The notes under the pieces: model-generated
Database searches by the model: none
Told to the model about the DNA's origin: nothing
Seen by the model: only the letters and a program-made list of their open reading frames with translations
Assembly: GCF_035607535.1 (NCBI RefSeq)
Contig: NZ_JAYDZX010000006.1
Coordinates: 62,001-126,000 of the forward strand
Length of the DNA: 64,000 nucleotides
Reading direction: 5' to 3'
Origin: Salinimicrobium sp035607535
GTDB lineage: Bacteria; Bacteroidota; Bacteroidia; Flavobacteriales; Flavobacteriaceae
Made by a program: the position numbers and the translations under genes
Shown here: positions 51,978 to 60,285 of the stretch, piece by piece
Layout: every line of letters starts with the position of its first letter
How positions within the stretch are numbered: the first letter of the stretch is position 1

Positions 51978-53072
51978 ATGCGCATACAGGATATCATCCC
52001 CGAAATAGAAAAGTTAGCACCCACTGCATATGCCGAAGGTTTCGACAATGTAGGCCTACTAACAGGTTCTCCCGAAAAGGAAGTCACCGGAGTCCTGGTC
52101 ACTCTGGACACTTTGGAAAACGTGGTAGATGAGGCCATTGAGAAGGATTGCAACCTCATTCTGAGCTTTCATCCAATAATATTTTCCGGTCTTAAAAAAC
52201 TTACCGGCAGTAATTATGTGGAGAGGACCGTGCTAAAGGCCATTAAAAATGATATTGCCATCTACGCAATTCATACGGCATTAGACAATAGTTTTAAGGG
52301 CGTAAATGACATGATTTGCGAACAATTGGGACTCAAAAAGCGCAGGATTCTAATTCCTCAAACAGGAACTATTAAAAAATTGATCACGTTTGTGCCCAAA
52401 AAGGATGCGGCCAGCGTGCGGGAAGCACTCTTTGCAGCCGGAGCAGGAACTATTGGAAATTATGACCACTGTAGTTTCAATCTCATTGGCAGCGGATCTT
52501 TCCGCGGTAATGAGGAGTCAAATCCGGTGATTGGAAGAAAAGGGGAAACCCATTATGAGGAAGAGGTCCAGATTGGAGTAACTTTTCCAAAGCACCTGGA
52601 AAAGGGAATTATAAAAGCTCTTTTTGAGGGACATCCATATGAAGAAGTAGCGTATGAAGTGACCAGCCTTGAAAATGTAAATCAGCATATCGGTATGGGC
52701 ATGTTGGGTGAGCTTGAAGAAGAGCTGGACGAAAGGAGCTTTTTGAAGCAGGTAAAAGAAATTTTTGGGACCGGCTGTATAAGACATTCCGCATTGCTCG
52801 AAAAACCGATCAAAAAAGTTGCTGTTTTAGGTGGCAGTGGAAGCTTTGCTATCGAAAAGGCTGCTGCAGCGGGAGCAGATATCTTCATCACTGCCGATCT
52901 CAAATATCATGACTTCTATAAAGCCGAGCAAAAACTGGTATTGGCAGACATTGGGCACTATGAAAGTGAGCAGTACACAAAAAACCTTCTGGCCTCTTAT
53001 CTTAAGAAAAAATTTGCTAATTTTGCAGTCGTTTTATCAAACACAGATACCAATCCTATCAAGTATTTTTAA
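51978..53072 (+). CDS. Nif3-like dinuclear metal centre protein (GTP cyclohydrolase I type 2 family)
   Basis: A 364-residue member of the NIF3/YbgI family, which forms hexameric rings with two metals per subunit. Metal ligands are seen in 'ILSFHPIIF' and 'IYAIHTALDN' (N-terminal half) and 'ADLKYHDFYKA' plus 'DIGHYESEQ' near the end. Between the halves lies an inserted PII-like domain of about 110 residues ('LITFVPKKDAASVREALFAA'), typical of the longer Nif3 subgroup. The activity is unproven. The next gene starts 2 bases after the stop, so the two are surely coupled. Confidence 0.92.
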   Translation: MRIQDIIPEIEKLAPTAYAEGFDNVGLLTGSPEKEVTGVLVTLDTLENVVDEAIEKDCNLILSFHPIIFSGLKKLTGSNYVERTVLKAIKNDIAIYAIHTALDNSFKGVNDMICEQLGLKKRRILIPQTGTIKKLITFVPKKDAASVREALFAAGAGTIGNYDHCSFNLIGSGSFRGNEESNPVIGRKGETHYEEEVQIGVTFPKHLEKGIIKALFEGHPYEEVAYEVTSLENVNQHIGMGMLGELEEELDERSFLKQVKEIFGTGCIRHSALLEKPIKKVAVLGGSGSFAIEKAAAAGADIFITADLKYHDFYKAEQKLVLADIGHYESEQYTKNLLASYLKKKFANFAVVLSNTDTNPIKYF

Positions 53073-53074
53073 CT

Positions 53075-53854
53075 ATGGCAAAAAAATCCGATGTTACTGT
53101 AGAAGAGAAGTTAAGAGCGTTGTACGATCTTCAACTTATAGATTCCCGCGTGGATGAGATAAGAAACGTGCGAGGTGAACTTCCGCTTGAGGTAGAAGAT
53201 TTAGAAGATGAAGTAGCAGGCCTTAATACCCGTTTGGAAAAAATGGATGCCGATCTTGAAGTGATCGATCAGGATATCAATGCAAAGAAAGTTTTGATTG
53301 AAGATGCTAAAGCATTGATCAAAAAATATAACGAGCAGCAAAAGAATGTACGTAACAACCGTGAATTCAATGCGCTTTCGAAAGAAGTTGAATTTCAGGA
53401 GCTGGAAATAGAGCTGGCTGAAAAGCAGATCAAGGAGTACAGAGCTCAGATCGAGCAGAAAAAAGAGGTGATCGAGCAAACAAAGGCCCGTCTCGAAGAA
53501 AGACAAAAGCATCTTGATCACAAGAAAGGTGAACTTGACGAAATTCTTGCCGAAACTGAAAAAGAGGAGAAAGCCCTTCTTGACAAATCAAAAGAATTTG
53601 AAAAGCAGATCGAAGAGCGCCTGGTTAATGCCTACAAAAGGATACGCAGCAGTGTTAAAAATGGTCTTGCAGTAGTTCCCGTGGAAAGAGGAGCTTCGGG
53701 GGGATCTTTCTTCACCATTCCGCCACAGGTAATTATGGAGATCGCAGGTCGCAGAAAGATCATTACCGATGAACACAGTGGCCGAATTCTAGTTGACGAA
53801 GAACTTGCGCAGGAAGAAAGACAAAAAATGAATGAGCTTTTCCAAAGCTTCTAG
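53075..53854 (+). CDS. Coiled-coil protein of the Nif3-partner (CT398/zinc-ribbon) family, cysteine-less
   Basis: A 259-residue protein, mostly a long antiparallel coiled coil (about 40-185, Glu/Lys/Gln-rich heptads), followed by a C-terminal domain that aligns with the C4 zinc ribbon of the family. The protein contains no cysteine at all: where homologues have CxxC pairs, this one reads 'RGASGGSFFTIPPQ' and 'IITDEHSGRILVD'. So the zinc site is lost while the surrounding fold text is kept. The tight link to the Nif3 gene is conserved in this phylum and suggests a joint role, perhaps in protein or RNA quality control; unproven. Confidence 0.88.
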   Translation: MAKKSDVTVEEKLRALYDLQLIDSRVDEIRNVRGELPLEVEDLEDEVAGLNTRLEKMDADLEVIDQDINAKKVLIEDAKALIKKYNEQQKNVRNNREFNALSKEVEFQELEIELAEKQIKEYRAQIEQKKEVIEQTKARLEERQKHLDHKKGELDEILAETEKEEKALLDKSKEFEKQIEERLVNAYKRIRSSVKNGLAVVPVERGASGGSFFTIPPQVIMEIAGRRKIITDEHSGRILVDEELAQEERQKMNELFQSF

Positions 53855-53877
53855 ACATTTTCTTATAAAGACTAAGA

Positions 53878-53906
53878 AACCCTTCGCCAAAGCGAGGGGT
53901 TTTTTG
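53878..53906 (+). terminator. Rho-independent terminator after the Nif3 operon
   Basis: The 10-bp stem AACCCTTCGC / GCGAGGGGTT (one G-U pair) with loop CAAA is followed by TTTTTG. Confidence 0.87.
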
Positions 53907-53921
53907 TTTATCAACATAATG

Positions 53922-53949
53922 TGGAAGGCGGTAGACGATAGACGGTAGA
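53922..53949. repeat. Low-complexity GGTAGACGATAGAC repeat in intergenic region
   Basis: Text such as GCGGTAGACGATAGACGGT between the Nif3 operon terminator and the next gene is a short tandem-like run. No gene was found in the 205-base gap. Confidence 0.4.
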
Positions 53950-54060
53950 GCCCCTGTCGTGACCTTCAAATTCTTAGCCTCGGATTACGGAAGGGCGTTA
54001 ACATCTGTTTCACAATAATGTAATCTGTAAGCTTTACCTTTAAAGAATAAACCTACAGCT

Positions 54061-54636
54061 ATGAAAAAACTGCTTTTCATTATTCTGGTTGTGATGTATT
54101 CCTGTAATGACGGGAAAACCACTACGTCTGAGACTTCAGAAAGAGTAACTCCTGATAGTATTAATGCTGATACCCTGCCGCCGGGAAATATTCAGGAGGA
54201 AAGGGATGCGGTGCAGACAGAGAAAGAAGAAATACGAACTGCAGCCGAACCTATGGCAGCATATCAAGGACGATATCGCAAAATAGTCAAGGATTCGGCA
54301 GGAGATGATTGTAACTGTAATTGTATTGAAATTGCATATGACAGGGCTACCGAATGGTGTATAGATAAGGATAAGTTATATATGAGTGCCCGTTGCAAGA
54401 AAACAGGAGAAAATACAGCCGATGTCTATTTTGTATCCTCTAGCAGGGAGATATCGCCAGACAGACCTCTTCCCTGGGAAGAATTTGACACGAATACTCC
54501 CGTAGCCACCCTCACCTTTCAACCCGATGGTAGTGCAACACTGGACTGGCTGGGGTTTTCCAGTAATGGAGAAGTCTTGACAGATTATGCTCTGTACGGT
54601 AAAAAGACACTGGAAGGAACTTATAAAAAAGAATAG
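54061..54636 (+). CDS. Cys-rich predicted lipoprotein, unknown
   Basis: A 191-residue protein with a short lipoprotein-like signal (Cys15 in 'VVMYSC'), a Ser/Thr/Glu-rich linker up to about residue 75, and a small domain with a cysteine cluster 'DDCNCNCIEIAYDRATEWC' near 80-100 and one more Cys in 'SARCKKTGE'. The C-terminal half is beta-rich. No known family is recognised. It stops one base before the MsrA lipoprotein starts, so a joint envelope role in thiol or oxidation stress is plausible but unproven. Confidence 0.7.
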   Translation: MKKLLFIILVVMYSCNDGKTTTSETSERVTPDSINADTLPPGNIQEERDAVQTEKEEIRTAAEPMAAYQGRYRKIVKDSAGDDCNCNCIEIAYDRATEWCIDKDKLYMSARCKKTGENTADVYFVSSSREISPDRPLPWEEFDTNTPVATLTFQPDGSATLDWLGFSSNGEVLTDYALYGKKTLEGTYKKE

Positions 54637-54637
54637 A

Positions 54638-55291
54638 ATGAAATATTTGCTTTTGACGCTGCTTATCAGCTTTACTGCCTGCGGAAACTCTTCGGGCGAA
54701 AGCGTGACCTTACCTGAAATTGCTAATGCCGAGCCGGTAGAAGTACCTTCCCAAGATGGCCTTGAGAGGGCGTATTTTGCCAGTGGTTGTTTTTGGTGTG
54801 TAGAAGCTGTTTTCGAGAGTGTTATCGGGGTTGAAGAAGCTATTTCGGGCTACTCCGGCGGACATACCAAAAATCCGACTTACGAGGAAAGCAATACAGG
54901 CAGGACAGGACACGCCGAGGCGGTGGAAGTCATCTATGATCCTGAGGTCATTGATTTTGCAACCCTTACAGATGTTTACTTTGGCTCCATGGATCCCACC
55001 CAAAAGAATGGACAGGGACCAGATATCGGCTCCCAATATCGGTCCATTATTTTTTATCAAAACAAGGAGCAAAAGAAGATCATAGAGCAAAAAATGAAAG
55101 AATTGGCCAGCCAGTACAAAAAAGCTATTGCCGTAGAGGTTTTGCCTTTTCAAAAATTCTGGAAAGCAGAAGATTACCATCAGGATTACAAGAAATATAA
55201 TCCCAACGATCCATACATTAGAAATGTCTCGGTTCCCCGAATGAACAGGTTCAAAAAGAAATTTCCGCAGCTACTCAAGGAGAACCAATAG
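54638..55291 (+). CDS. msrA: Peptide-methionine (S)-S-oxide reductase, lipoprotein form
   Basis: Repairs oxidised methionine, S-epimer. The 217-residue protein has a lipoprotein signal (Cys15 in 'SFTAC') so it is anchored in the envelope, and the MsrA domain with the catalytic Cys51 in 'ASGCFWCVEAVF', the 'GYSGGHTKNPTYEE' segment and 'GTGRTGHAEAV'-like text ('NTGRTGHAEAVEV'). Recycling cysteines of the cytosolic enzyme are not obvious near the C-terminus. The start ATG follows the preceding stop by one base; a longer frame is antisense-like and lacks the signal. The neighbour is a Cys-rich lipoprotein. Confidence 0.93.
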   Translation: MKYLLLTLLISFTACGNSSGESVTLPEIANAEPVEVPSQDGLERAYFASGCFWCVEAVFESVIGVEEAISGYSGGHTKNPTYEESNTGRTGHAEAVEVIYDPEVIDFATLTDVYFGSMDPTQKNGQGPDIGSQYRSIIFYQNKEQKKIIEQKMKELASQYKKAIAVEVLPFQKFWKAEDYHQDYKKYNPNDPYIRNVSVPRMNRFKKKFPQLLKENQ

Positions 55292-55356
55292 AAATCAGCT
55301 TTCCAAAAAAGTTAAAATTGGCTTTCTTTGCGGAAACTGAATAAGCCTCACCACGT

Positions 55357-56853
55357 ATGGGTATTACCACAGAGAATGTATTGCTTATAGGTTCCCTACT
55401 GCTGCTCATCAGTATACTTGCAGGGAAAACTTCGTACAAATTTGGCGTACCCACTCTTATCTTATTCCTTTCCGTAGGAATGCTGGCAGGGTCTGAAGGA
55501 ATTGGACAAATAGAATTCGATGACCCTCAGCTCGCCCAGTTCGTTGGAATTGTTTCCTTGAATTTCATTCTCTTTTCGGGGGGATTGGATACCAACTGGC
55601 GTAGTATAAAACCTATCCTGTGGCACGGGATATCCCTTTCCACCCTTGGAGTTCTGTTTACTGCTGTTTCTTTGGGTACTTTCGTATGGGCAATTACAGA
55701 TTTTAGTATCTATGAAGGTCTTCTTCTAGGTGCCATTGTTTCCTCTACAGACGCCGCTGCTGTTTTCTCTATTCTGCGTTCCAAGAATATGGCTTTAAAG
55801 GCCAATCTTAGACCTACCCTGGAGCTGGAGAGTGGTAGTAATGATCCTATGGCATATTTCCTCACCATCGCTTTTTTGGGTCTGGTGGTAAATCAGGATC
55901 AAAGTCTGCTCTCGATAATTCCTCTTTTCCTGAAGCAGATCCTCATTGGGGCTGCCCTGGGCTTTCTCTTCGGAAAACTGAGTAAAATGATCATTAATAG
56001 AATTACTCTTGATTTTGAAGGGTTGTATCCGGTACTGGCCATAGCGCTTATGTTCCTGTCCTTTTCGGCTACCGACAGGCTTGGCGGAAACGGTTTTCTC
56101 GCTGTGTACCTTACCGGGGTTTATCTGGGAAATCAGGATCTCATTCATAAAAAGACGATCATGCGATTCTTTGACGGGGTGGCATGGCTAATGCAAATTG
56201 TTCTCTTCCTTACCCTGGGGCTACTGGTCTTTCCAAGTGATATCCTTCCGGTAATTGGGCTGGGGATACTTATTTCGGGATTCCTTATTCTTATTGCCCG
56301 GCCTATAGGAGTTTTTCTTAGTCTTGCCCCTTTCAAAATGAAGATGCGCCGCCGCTGGTATATCTCGTGGGTTGGGCTTCGAGGGGCAGTGCCAATAGTT
56401 TTTGCTACCTATCCCCTACTTGCAGGTATTGAAAAGGCACATATGATCTTCAATATTGTGTTTTTTGTTTCTCTAACTTCGGTCCTGGTACAGGGAACAA
56501 CTTTGTCTAAAGTTGCACACTGGCTACATGTGGCCCTTCCAAAAAAGGCAAAAAGAATCTCCCCTGTAGATGCATTTCTCGCCGATGGTACTAAATCTCT
56601 TATAAGGGAGATCACTATTCCGCCAGATAATTTTTCTGTGGGAAAGAGGATTGTGGACCTGCATTTTCCAAGGAACGCAATTATTGCAATGATCTCCAGG
56701 AACGGCCAGTTTTTGACCCCTAATGGCGCCACGCAGATCGAGGAGGATGATACCCTGATCGTACTAATGGAAAATCAAAGAAACGTAGAAGCGGTTTACA
56801 ACAGCCTGCACCTCGCCTACAATCCCGATACAGAGGATGAGAACAATCTTTAA
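55357..56853 (+). CDS. Potassium/proton antiporter, CPA1 family with TrkA_C domain
   Basis: A 498-residue inner-membrane antiporter with about 12 transmembrane helices (to about 395), then a cytoplasmic TrkA_C domain (about 405-490, 'IVDLHFPRNAIIAMISRNG'). The transport core has 'GAIVSSTDAAAVFSIL' and 'LELESGSNDPMAYFLTIAF', with the ion-binding Asp pair typical of NhaP2/CvrA proteins. The likely job is K+ or Na+ export in exchange for protons. The gene stands alone before the ohr gene on the other strand. Confidence 0.92.
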   Translation: MGITTENVLLIGSLLLLISILAGKTSYKFGVPTLILFLSVGMLAGSEGIGQIEFDDPQLAQFVGIVSLNFILFSGGLDTNWRSIKPILWHGISLSTLGVLFTAVSLGTFVWAITDFSIYEGLLLGAIVSSTDAAAVFSILRSKNMALKANLRPTLELESGSNDPMAYFLTIAFLGLVVNQDQSLLSIIPLFLKQILIGAALGFLFGKLSKMIINRITLDFEGLYPVLAIALMFLSFSATDRLGGNGFLAVYLTGVYLGNQDLIHKKTIMRFFDGVAWLMQIVLFLTLGLLVFPSDILPVIGLGILISGFLILIARPIGVFLSLAPFKMKMRRRWYISWVGLRGAVPIVFATYPLLAGIEKAHMIFNIVFFVSLTSVLVQGTTLSKVAHWLHVALPKKAKRISPVDAFLADGTKSLIREITIPPDNFSVGKRIVDLHFPRNAIIAMISRNGQFLTPNGATQIEEDDTLIVLMENQRNVEAVYNSLHLAYNPDTEDENNL

Positions 56854-56876
56854 AATTCTTCAAAGAGAGCACTAAA

Positions 56877-56900
56877 AAAGGGCATTTTTCAATGCCCTTT
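56877..56900 (-). terminator. Terminator between the antiporter and Ohr genes
   Basis: The 9-bp stem AAAGGGCAT / ATGCCCTTT with loop TTTTCA has, on the minus strand, a TTT tail that suits the ohr gene. On the plus strand the downstream text is only partly T-rich. Confidence 0.8.
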
Positions 56901-56922
56901 GTTTCTGGTTTAAAAGAAGGAT

Positions 56923-57354
56923 CTAGTCCTCCTCATCCAGCATAAGGTTGAGAGTCACGTCAATGTTATCTCGCGTAGCTCTGGAATAAGGGCAAATCTC
57001 ATGTGCTTCATTGACCAGTTTTTCTCCGGTTTCTACATCAACACCGGGAATATAAGAATCCAGGATAACTGAAAGCTGAAGATCTCCCTCTTCTGTCGTT
57101 CCCAGCTCTACTGAAGCGGTAACTGAAAAATCCCCAAGATCTACCTTGTGCTTTTTGGCCATAACCTGCAGGGCACTGCCGTAGCAGGCAGAGTACGCCG
57201 CTGCAAAAAGTTGTTCAGGGTTGGTCTTTTCTTCCCCTTTCCCACCCATGGATTTAGGCTTACTGAGTTCTAAATCTAAAATTCCATCGTCACTTCTCAC
57301 ATTTCCTTCTCTCCCGCCTGTTGTGGTGGCTACGCCGGTATACAATGTCTTCAT
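56923..57354 (-). CDS. Organic hydroperoxide resistance protein (Ohr/OsmC family)
   Basis: A thiol peroxidase of 143 residues that reduces organic hydroperoxides. The redox pair is Cys57 in 'AAAYSACYGSAL' and Cys121 in 'HEICPYSRATRDN', as in Ohr. The N-terminal 'LYTGVATTTGGREGNVRS' strand and 'GGKGEEKTNPEQLFAAAY' segment also fit the Ohr subfamily better than OsmC. A separate OhrR regulator is not present here. Confidence 0.92.
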   Translation of the reverse strand: MKTLYTGVATTTGGREGNVRSDDGILDLELSKPKSMGGKGEEKTNPEQLFAAAYSACYGSALQVMAKKHKVDLGDFSVTASVELGTTEEGDLQLSVILDSYIPGVDVETGEKLVNEAHEICPYSRATRDNIDVTLNLMLDEED

Positions 57355-57428
57355 AATGATCTTTTATTTTGTTATTTTAGTACTTCAATATACAAATAAG
57401 ATCTCCACCTAAAAAGTTATTCCCTGTT

Positions 57429-58505
57429 TTGAAAAAACTATCGGCTTTACATGAAAAAGAAGGCAGTCGCCCTTCCTCGGAAGTTAATGCCGCAATGGCA
57501 AAAAAAATAAGGGATTCCCGAAGAAAAGAAGTAACTGTAGATGTTCTTTTTGAAAGGCTAAGAGCAGGTGACAAGTCTGCTTTGAGCCAGGGTATTACGC
57601 TGGTAGAAACAAATCAGCCAAAGCAGCAGGAGAAGGCAGCCCAGCTTATTGAGCGATGTTTGCCTTTTGCAAATACCTCGATAAGGATCGGGATCACAGG
57701 AGTTCCAGGGGTGGGTAAAAGCACATTTATTGAAGCTTTTGGCAGTCACCTGGCCAACGCCGGTAAAAAGGTGGCAGTGCTGGCAGTAGATCCTAGCAGT
57801 TCCATATCGGGTGGAAGTATTCTTGGGGACAAGACAAGAATGGAAACGCTGGTAAATCACCCAAACGCCTTTATAAGGCCTTCCCCTTCTGGTGATTCTC
57901 TTGGTGGGGTGGCAAAAAAGACGCGGGAGACGATCATCTTATGTGAGGCTGCAGGTTTTGATACCCTGTTGATCGAGACAGTTGGGGTTGGGCAAAGTGA
58001 AACCACCGTGCACAGTATGACCGACTTCTTTTTATTGTTGAAGCTCGCCGGGGCGGGTGATGAACTCCAGGGAATAAAGCGTGGCATAATGGAAATGGCC
58101 GATGCAATAGTGATCAATAAAGCCGATGGAGAAAACCTGAAACCGGCAGAAAGAGCCCGGGCCGAATTTAGAAGAGCACTGCATTTATATCCCGAAAAAG
58201 AAAGTGGCTGGCAGCCGAAGGTGTTATTGTGCAGCGCCTATTATAAAGAAGGTATTTCGGAAGTTTGGGAGCTTATCTCAGACTATGAGCAGAAAATGAA
58301 AAAAAGTGGAAATTTCGATAAAAAAAGACATGAACAAAACAAATTCTGGCTTTTACAAACGATAAATGAGCATCTTAAAAGTCGGTTTTACAATCAGCCG
58401 GAGATAAAGAAATTGCTTAATGAGCAACTGGAAGCTTTGGAGAATAATGAAACCACTCCTTTTGAAGCAGCACACTTCTTACTGCAGCGCTACCGGGAAT
58501 TATAG
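57429..58505 (+). CDS. meaB: MeaB-type GTPase (methylmalonyl-CoA mutase chaperone)
   Basis: A G3E-family P-loop GTPase of 358 residues that guards and reloads adenosylcobalamin on methylmalonyl-CoA mutase. Walker A 'GITGVPGVGKSTFIEAFG' is near residue 92; further marks are 'VLAVDPSSSISGGSILGDKTR' split near 120 and 'LLIETVGVGQSETTVHSMT' near 180, with the base motif 'VINKADGEN'. The mutase genes are not in the window. The 3' end overlaps the convergent epimerase gene by 6 bases. Confidence 0.93.
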   Translation: MKKLSALHEKEGSRPSSEVNAAMAKKIRDSRRKEVTVDVLFERLRAGDKSALSQGITLVETNQPKQQEKAAQLIERCLPFANTSIRIGITGVPGVGKSTFIEAFGSHLANAGKKVAVLAVDPSSSISGGSILGDKTRMETLVNHPNAFIRPSPSGDSLGGVAKKTRETIILCEAAGFDTLLIETVGVGQSETTVHSMTDFFLLLKLAGAGDELQGIKRGIMEMADAIVINKADGENLKPAERARAEFRRALHLYPEKESGWQPKVLLCSAYYKEGISEVWELISDYEQKMKKSGNFDKKRHEQNKFWLLQTINEHLKSRFYNQPEIKKLLNEQLEALENNETTPFEAAHFLLQRYREL

Positions 58506-59441
58506 AAAGTTTTCCATGTACCAGTCCACCTGCAGCCGGATTCCCTCCTTTAGACTTGTTTTTGGTTTATAACCCAAAATCTTCTTTGCCTTTCCAATAT
58601 TTGCCAGGGTCCTGAATTGATCACCGGCTCTGCGCGGCTGTACTTCAAGTTTGATCCGTTTTCCCAGGATATCCTCCACTATATTAATTCCTTCCTGGGT
58701 CTTATGCTCATCTTCGGCACCAAGATTAATGATCTCCCCATCCAGGTCCTCATACACTTTTATTGCTCTGTAGATCCCATCCACTATATCCCCCACGTAG
58801 GTAAAACTTCTCAAGTGCTTCTCACTCCCTTCAAAAATCGGAAAAACTTCATCCTTTACACCACAGGTGATGAGTTTTGTGTAGAGTTTTTCTGGTCGCT
58901 CCCTTGGACCATAAACTGAAAACAATCTTAAAGATGAGGCTTTTAGTAGATTTGCCCGGCTTTTGGCCAGCACCAGCTGCTCTGCCGCCAGTTTTGACAC
59001 TCCGTAGAAAGAAGCCGGTTTAGGTGCAACGGTTTCAGGAAAAGTTGCCTCCAGTCCATAAACTGAAGAAGTAGAAATATTAAAGAAATGTTTCAGGTCT
59101 TTATTTGCCTCCGCAAAGTTGAGGAGGTGTTGGGTAGCAATAACATTGTTGCTGAAATAATCATCAAATGTAGATGTTGAGGAAATGCCGGGTTGTGCAG
59201 CAAAATGGACTATGAAGTCGAATTCCGGTGACAGGACCGAATATTCTGCAGGATTTCTAAGATCCATTTTGATTACCTCAATACCCTTCTTTTCAAGAGC
59301 TTCAGCATTAAGTTCTTTCAGTGCAATATCGTAATGATCAGAAAAATTATCTAAGCCTGTGACATCAAATCCTTCTTGTTGTAAACGTTCTGCAGCATGT
59401 GATCCAATGAATCCGGCGGCTCCCGTTATCAAAACTTTCAT
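58500..59441 (-). CDS. NAD-dependent epimerase/dehydratase (nucleotide-sugar, extended SDR)
   Basis: A 313-residue extended short-chain dehydrogenase/reductase acting on nucleotide sugars. The NAD motif 'LITGAAGFIGSHAAERL' opens the protein; the catalytic set is Ser/Thr in 'STSSVYG' (near 128), and Tyr-x3-Lys in 'FYGVSKLAAEQL' (near 149). A 'RLFSVYGPRERPE' substrate-binding segment is near 178. UDP-glucuronate 4-epimerase or UDP-glucose 4-epimerase activity is likely. The gene is divergent from the glycosyltransferase operon, so it may feed sugar to it. Confidence 0.88.
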   Translation of the reverse strand: MKVLITGAAGFIGSHAAERLQQEGFDVTGLDNFSDHYDIALKELNAEALEKKGIEVIKMDLRNPAEYSVLSPEFDFIVHFAAQPGISSTSTFDDYFSNNVIATQHLLNFAEANKDLKHFFNISTSSVYGLEATFPETVAPKPASFYGVSKLAAEQLVLAKSRANLLKASSLRLFSVYGPRERPEKLYTKLITCGVKDEVFPIFEGSEKHLRSFTYVGDIVDGIYRAIKVYEDLDGEIINLGAEDEHKTQEGINIVEDILGKRIKLEVQPRRAGDQFRTLANIGKAKKILGYKPKTSLKEGIRLQVDWYMENFL

Positions 59442-59541
59442 GTTTGCTGGTTTGCCCGAACTAAAATCGGTTGTTGGTCTTATGCAAAGAAACGAGTATT
59501 TTCTTAATTACAGGTCTCCCTCAAAGACATCTGAATATTAT

Positions 59542-59549
59542 TACCTTTG
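59542..59549 (+). promoter_or_regulatory. -7 promoter box (TACCTTTG) for the GT2-LAB_N-GT39 operon
   Basis: TACCTTTG fits TAnnTTTG and ends 19 bases before the GT2 gene ATG, in the 127-base divergent gap with the epimerase gene. Confidence 0.6.
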
Positions 59550-59568
59550 TCCGGCATACCACATCCTA

Positions 59569-60285
59569 ATGAAATACGAATTTACTATTGTGGTCCCTCT
59601 CTACAATGAAGAACCAAACCTGGAAAGGGTTGGGCAGGAACTGGACAATTACATCAAAAAAGCTCCCGTAAAAACCTGTGTTCTTTTTGTAAATGACGGT
59701 TCTACAGATAATAGTCTTGAATTGATCGAGAAAATTTCAAGTCGCAATGAAGACTTCAGGTTTATTTCTTTTGACCGCAATTATGGGCTCAGTTCAGCAA
59801 TTAAAGCAGGGTTTGATCATGCCGATACCCCGCTTATAGGCTATATAGATTCTGACCTGCAAACAGATCCAGATGATTTTGACCTTTTACTGGAACACAT
59901 TCCGGAATATGATCTTGTCACGGGAATGCGAACAAACCGGAAAGATTCATTCAAGAAAAATCTTTCCTCGTTTATTGCCAATTCGATAAGGCGTAGCTTT
60001 ACCCAGGATGGGATGGATGACACAGGATGTCCTCTTAAAGTGATCAAAGCAGATTATGCCAAGAGGATTCCTATGTTCAAAGGCTTACATAGATTTCTTC
60101 CTGCCATGGTCCTCCTGCAAAAGGGAAAGATCAAGCAGGTCCCGGTGAGACACTACGCGAGGATTGCAGGGAAGCCGAAGTTTCACGTTTTAAACCGGCT
60201 GATAGGTCCTCTGGTCGATTGTTTTGCTTATCTATGGATGAGGAGAAACTACATTCATTACAAAGTAGCTCATAAAAATGAGTAG
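59569..60285 (+). CDS. Glycosyltransferase family 2 (polyprenyl-phosphate sugar transferase-like)
   Basis: A soluble GT-A enzyme of 238 residues, resembling dolichol-phosphate mannosyltransferase and ArnC-like enzymes that load a sugar on a polyprenyl phosphate. Marks: 'FTIVVPLYNEEPNLERVG', 'FVNDGSTDNSLELI', the metal motif 'GYIDSDLQTDPDDF' and 'TGMRTNRKDSF'. It lacks the C-terminal membrane helices of ArnC, which the next gene might replace. The start was chosen at 'MKYEFTIVVP', not the longer frame that runs antisense to the epimerase. It overlaps the next gene through the 8-base text ATGAGTAG. Confidence 0.9.
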   Translation: MKYEFTIVVPLYNEEPNLERVGQELDNYIKKAPVKTCVLFVNDGSTDNSLELIEKISSRNEDFRFISFDRNYGLSSAIKAGFDHADTPLIGYIDSDLQTDPDDFDLLLEHIPEYDLVTGMRTNRKDSFKKNLSSFIANSIRRSFTQDGMDDTGCPLKVIKADYAKRIPMFKGLHRFLPAMVLLQKGKIKQVPVRHYARIAGKPKFHVLNRLIGPLVDCFAYLWMRRNYIHYKVAHKNE

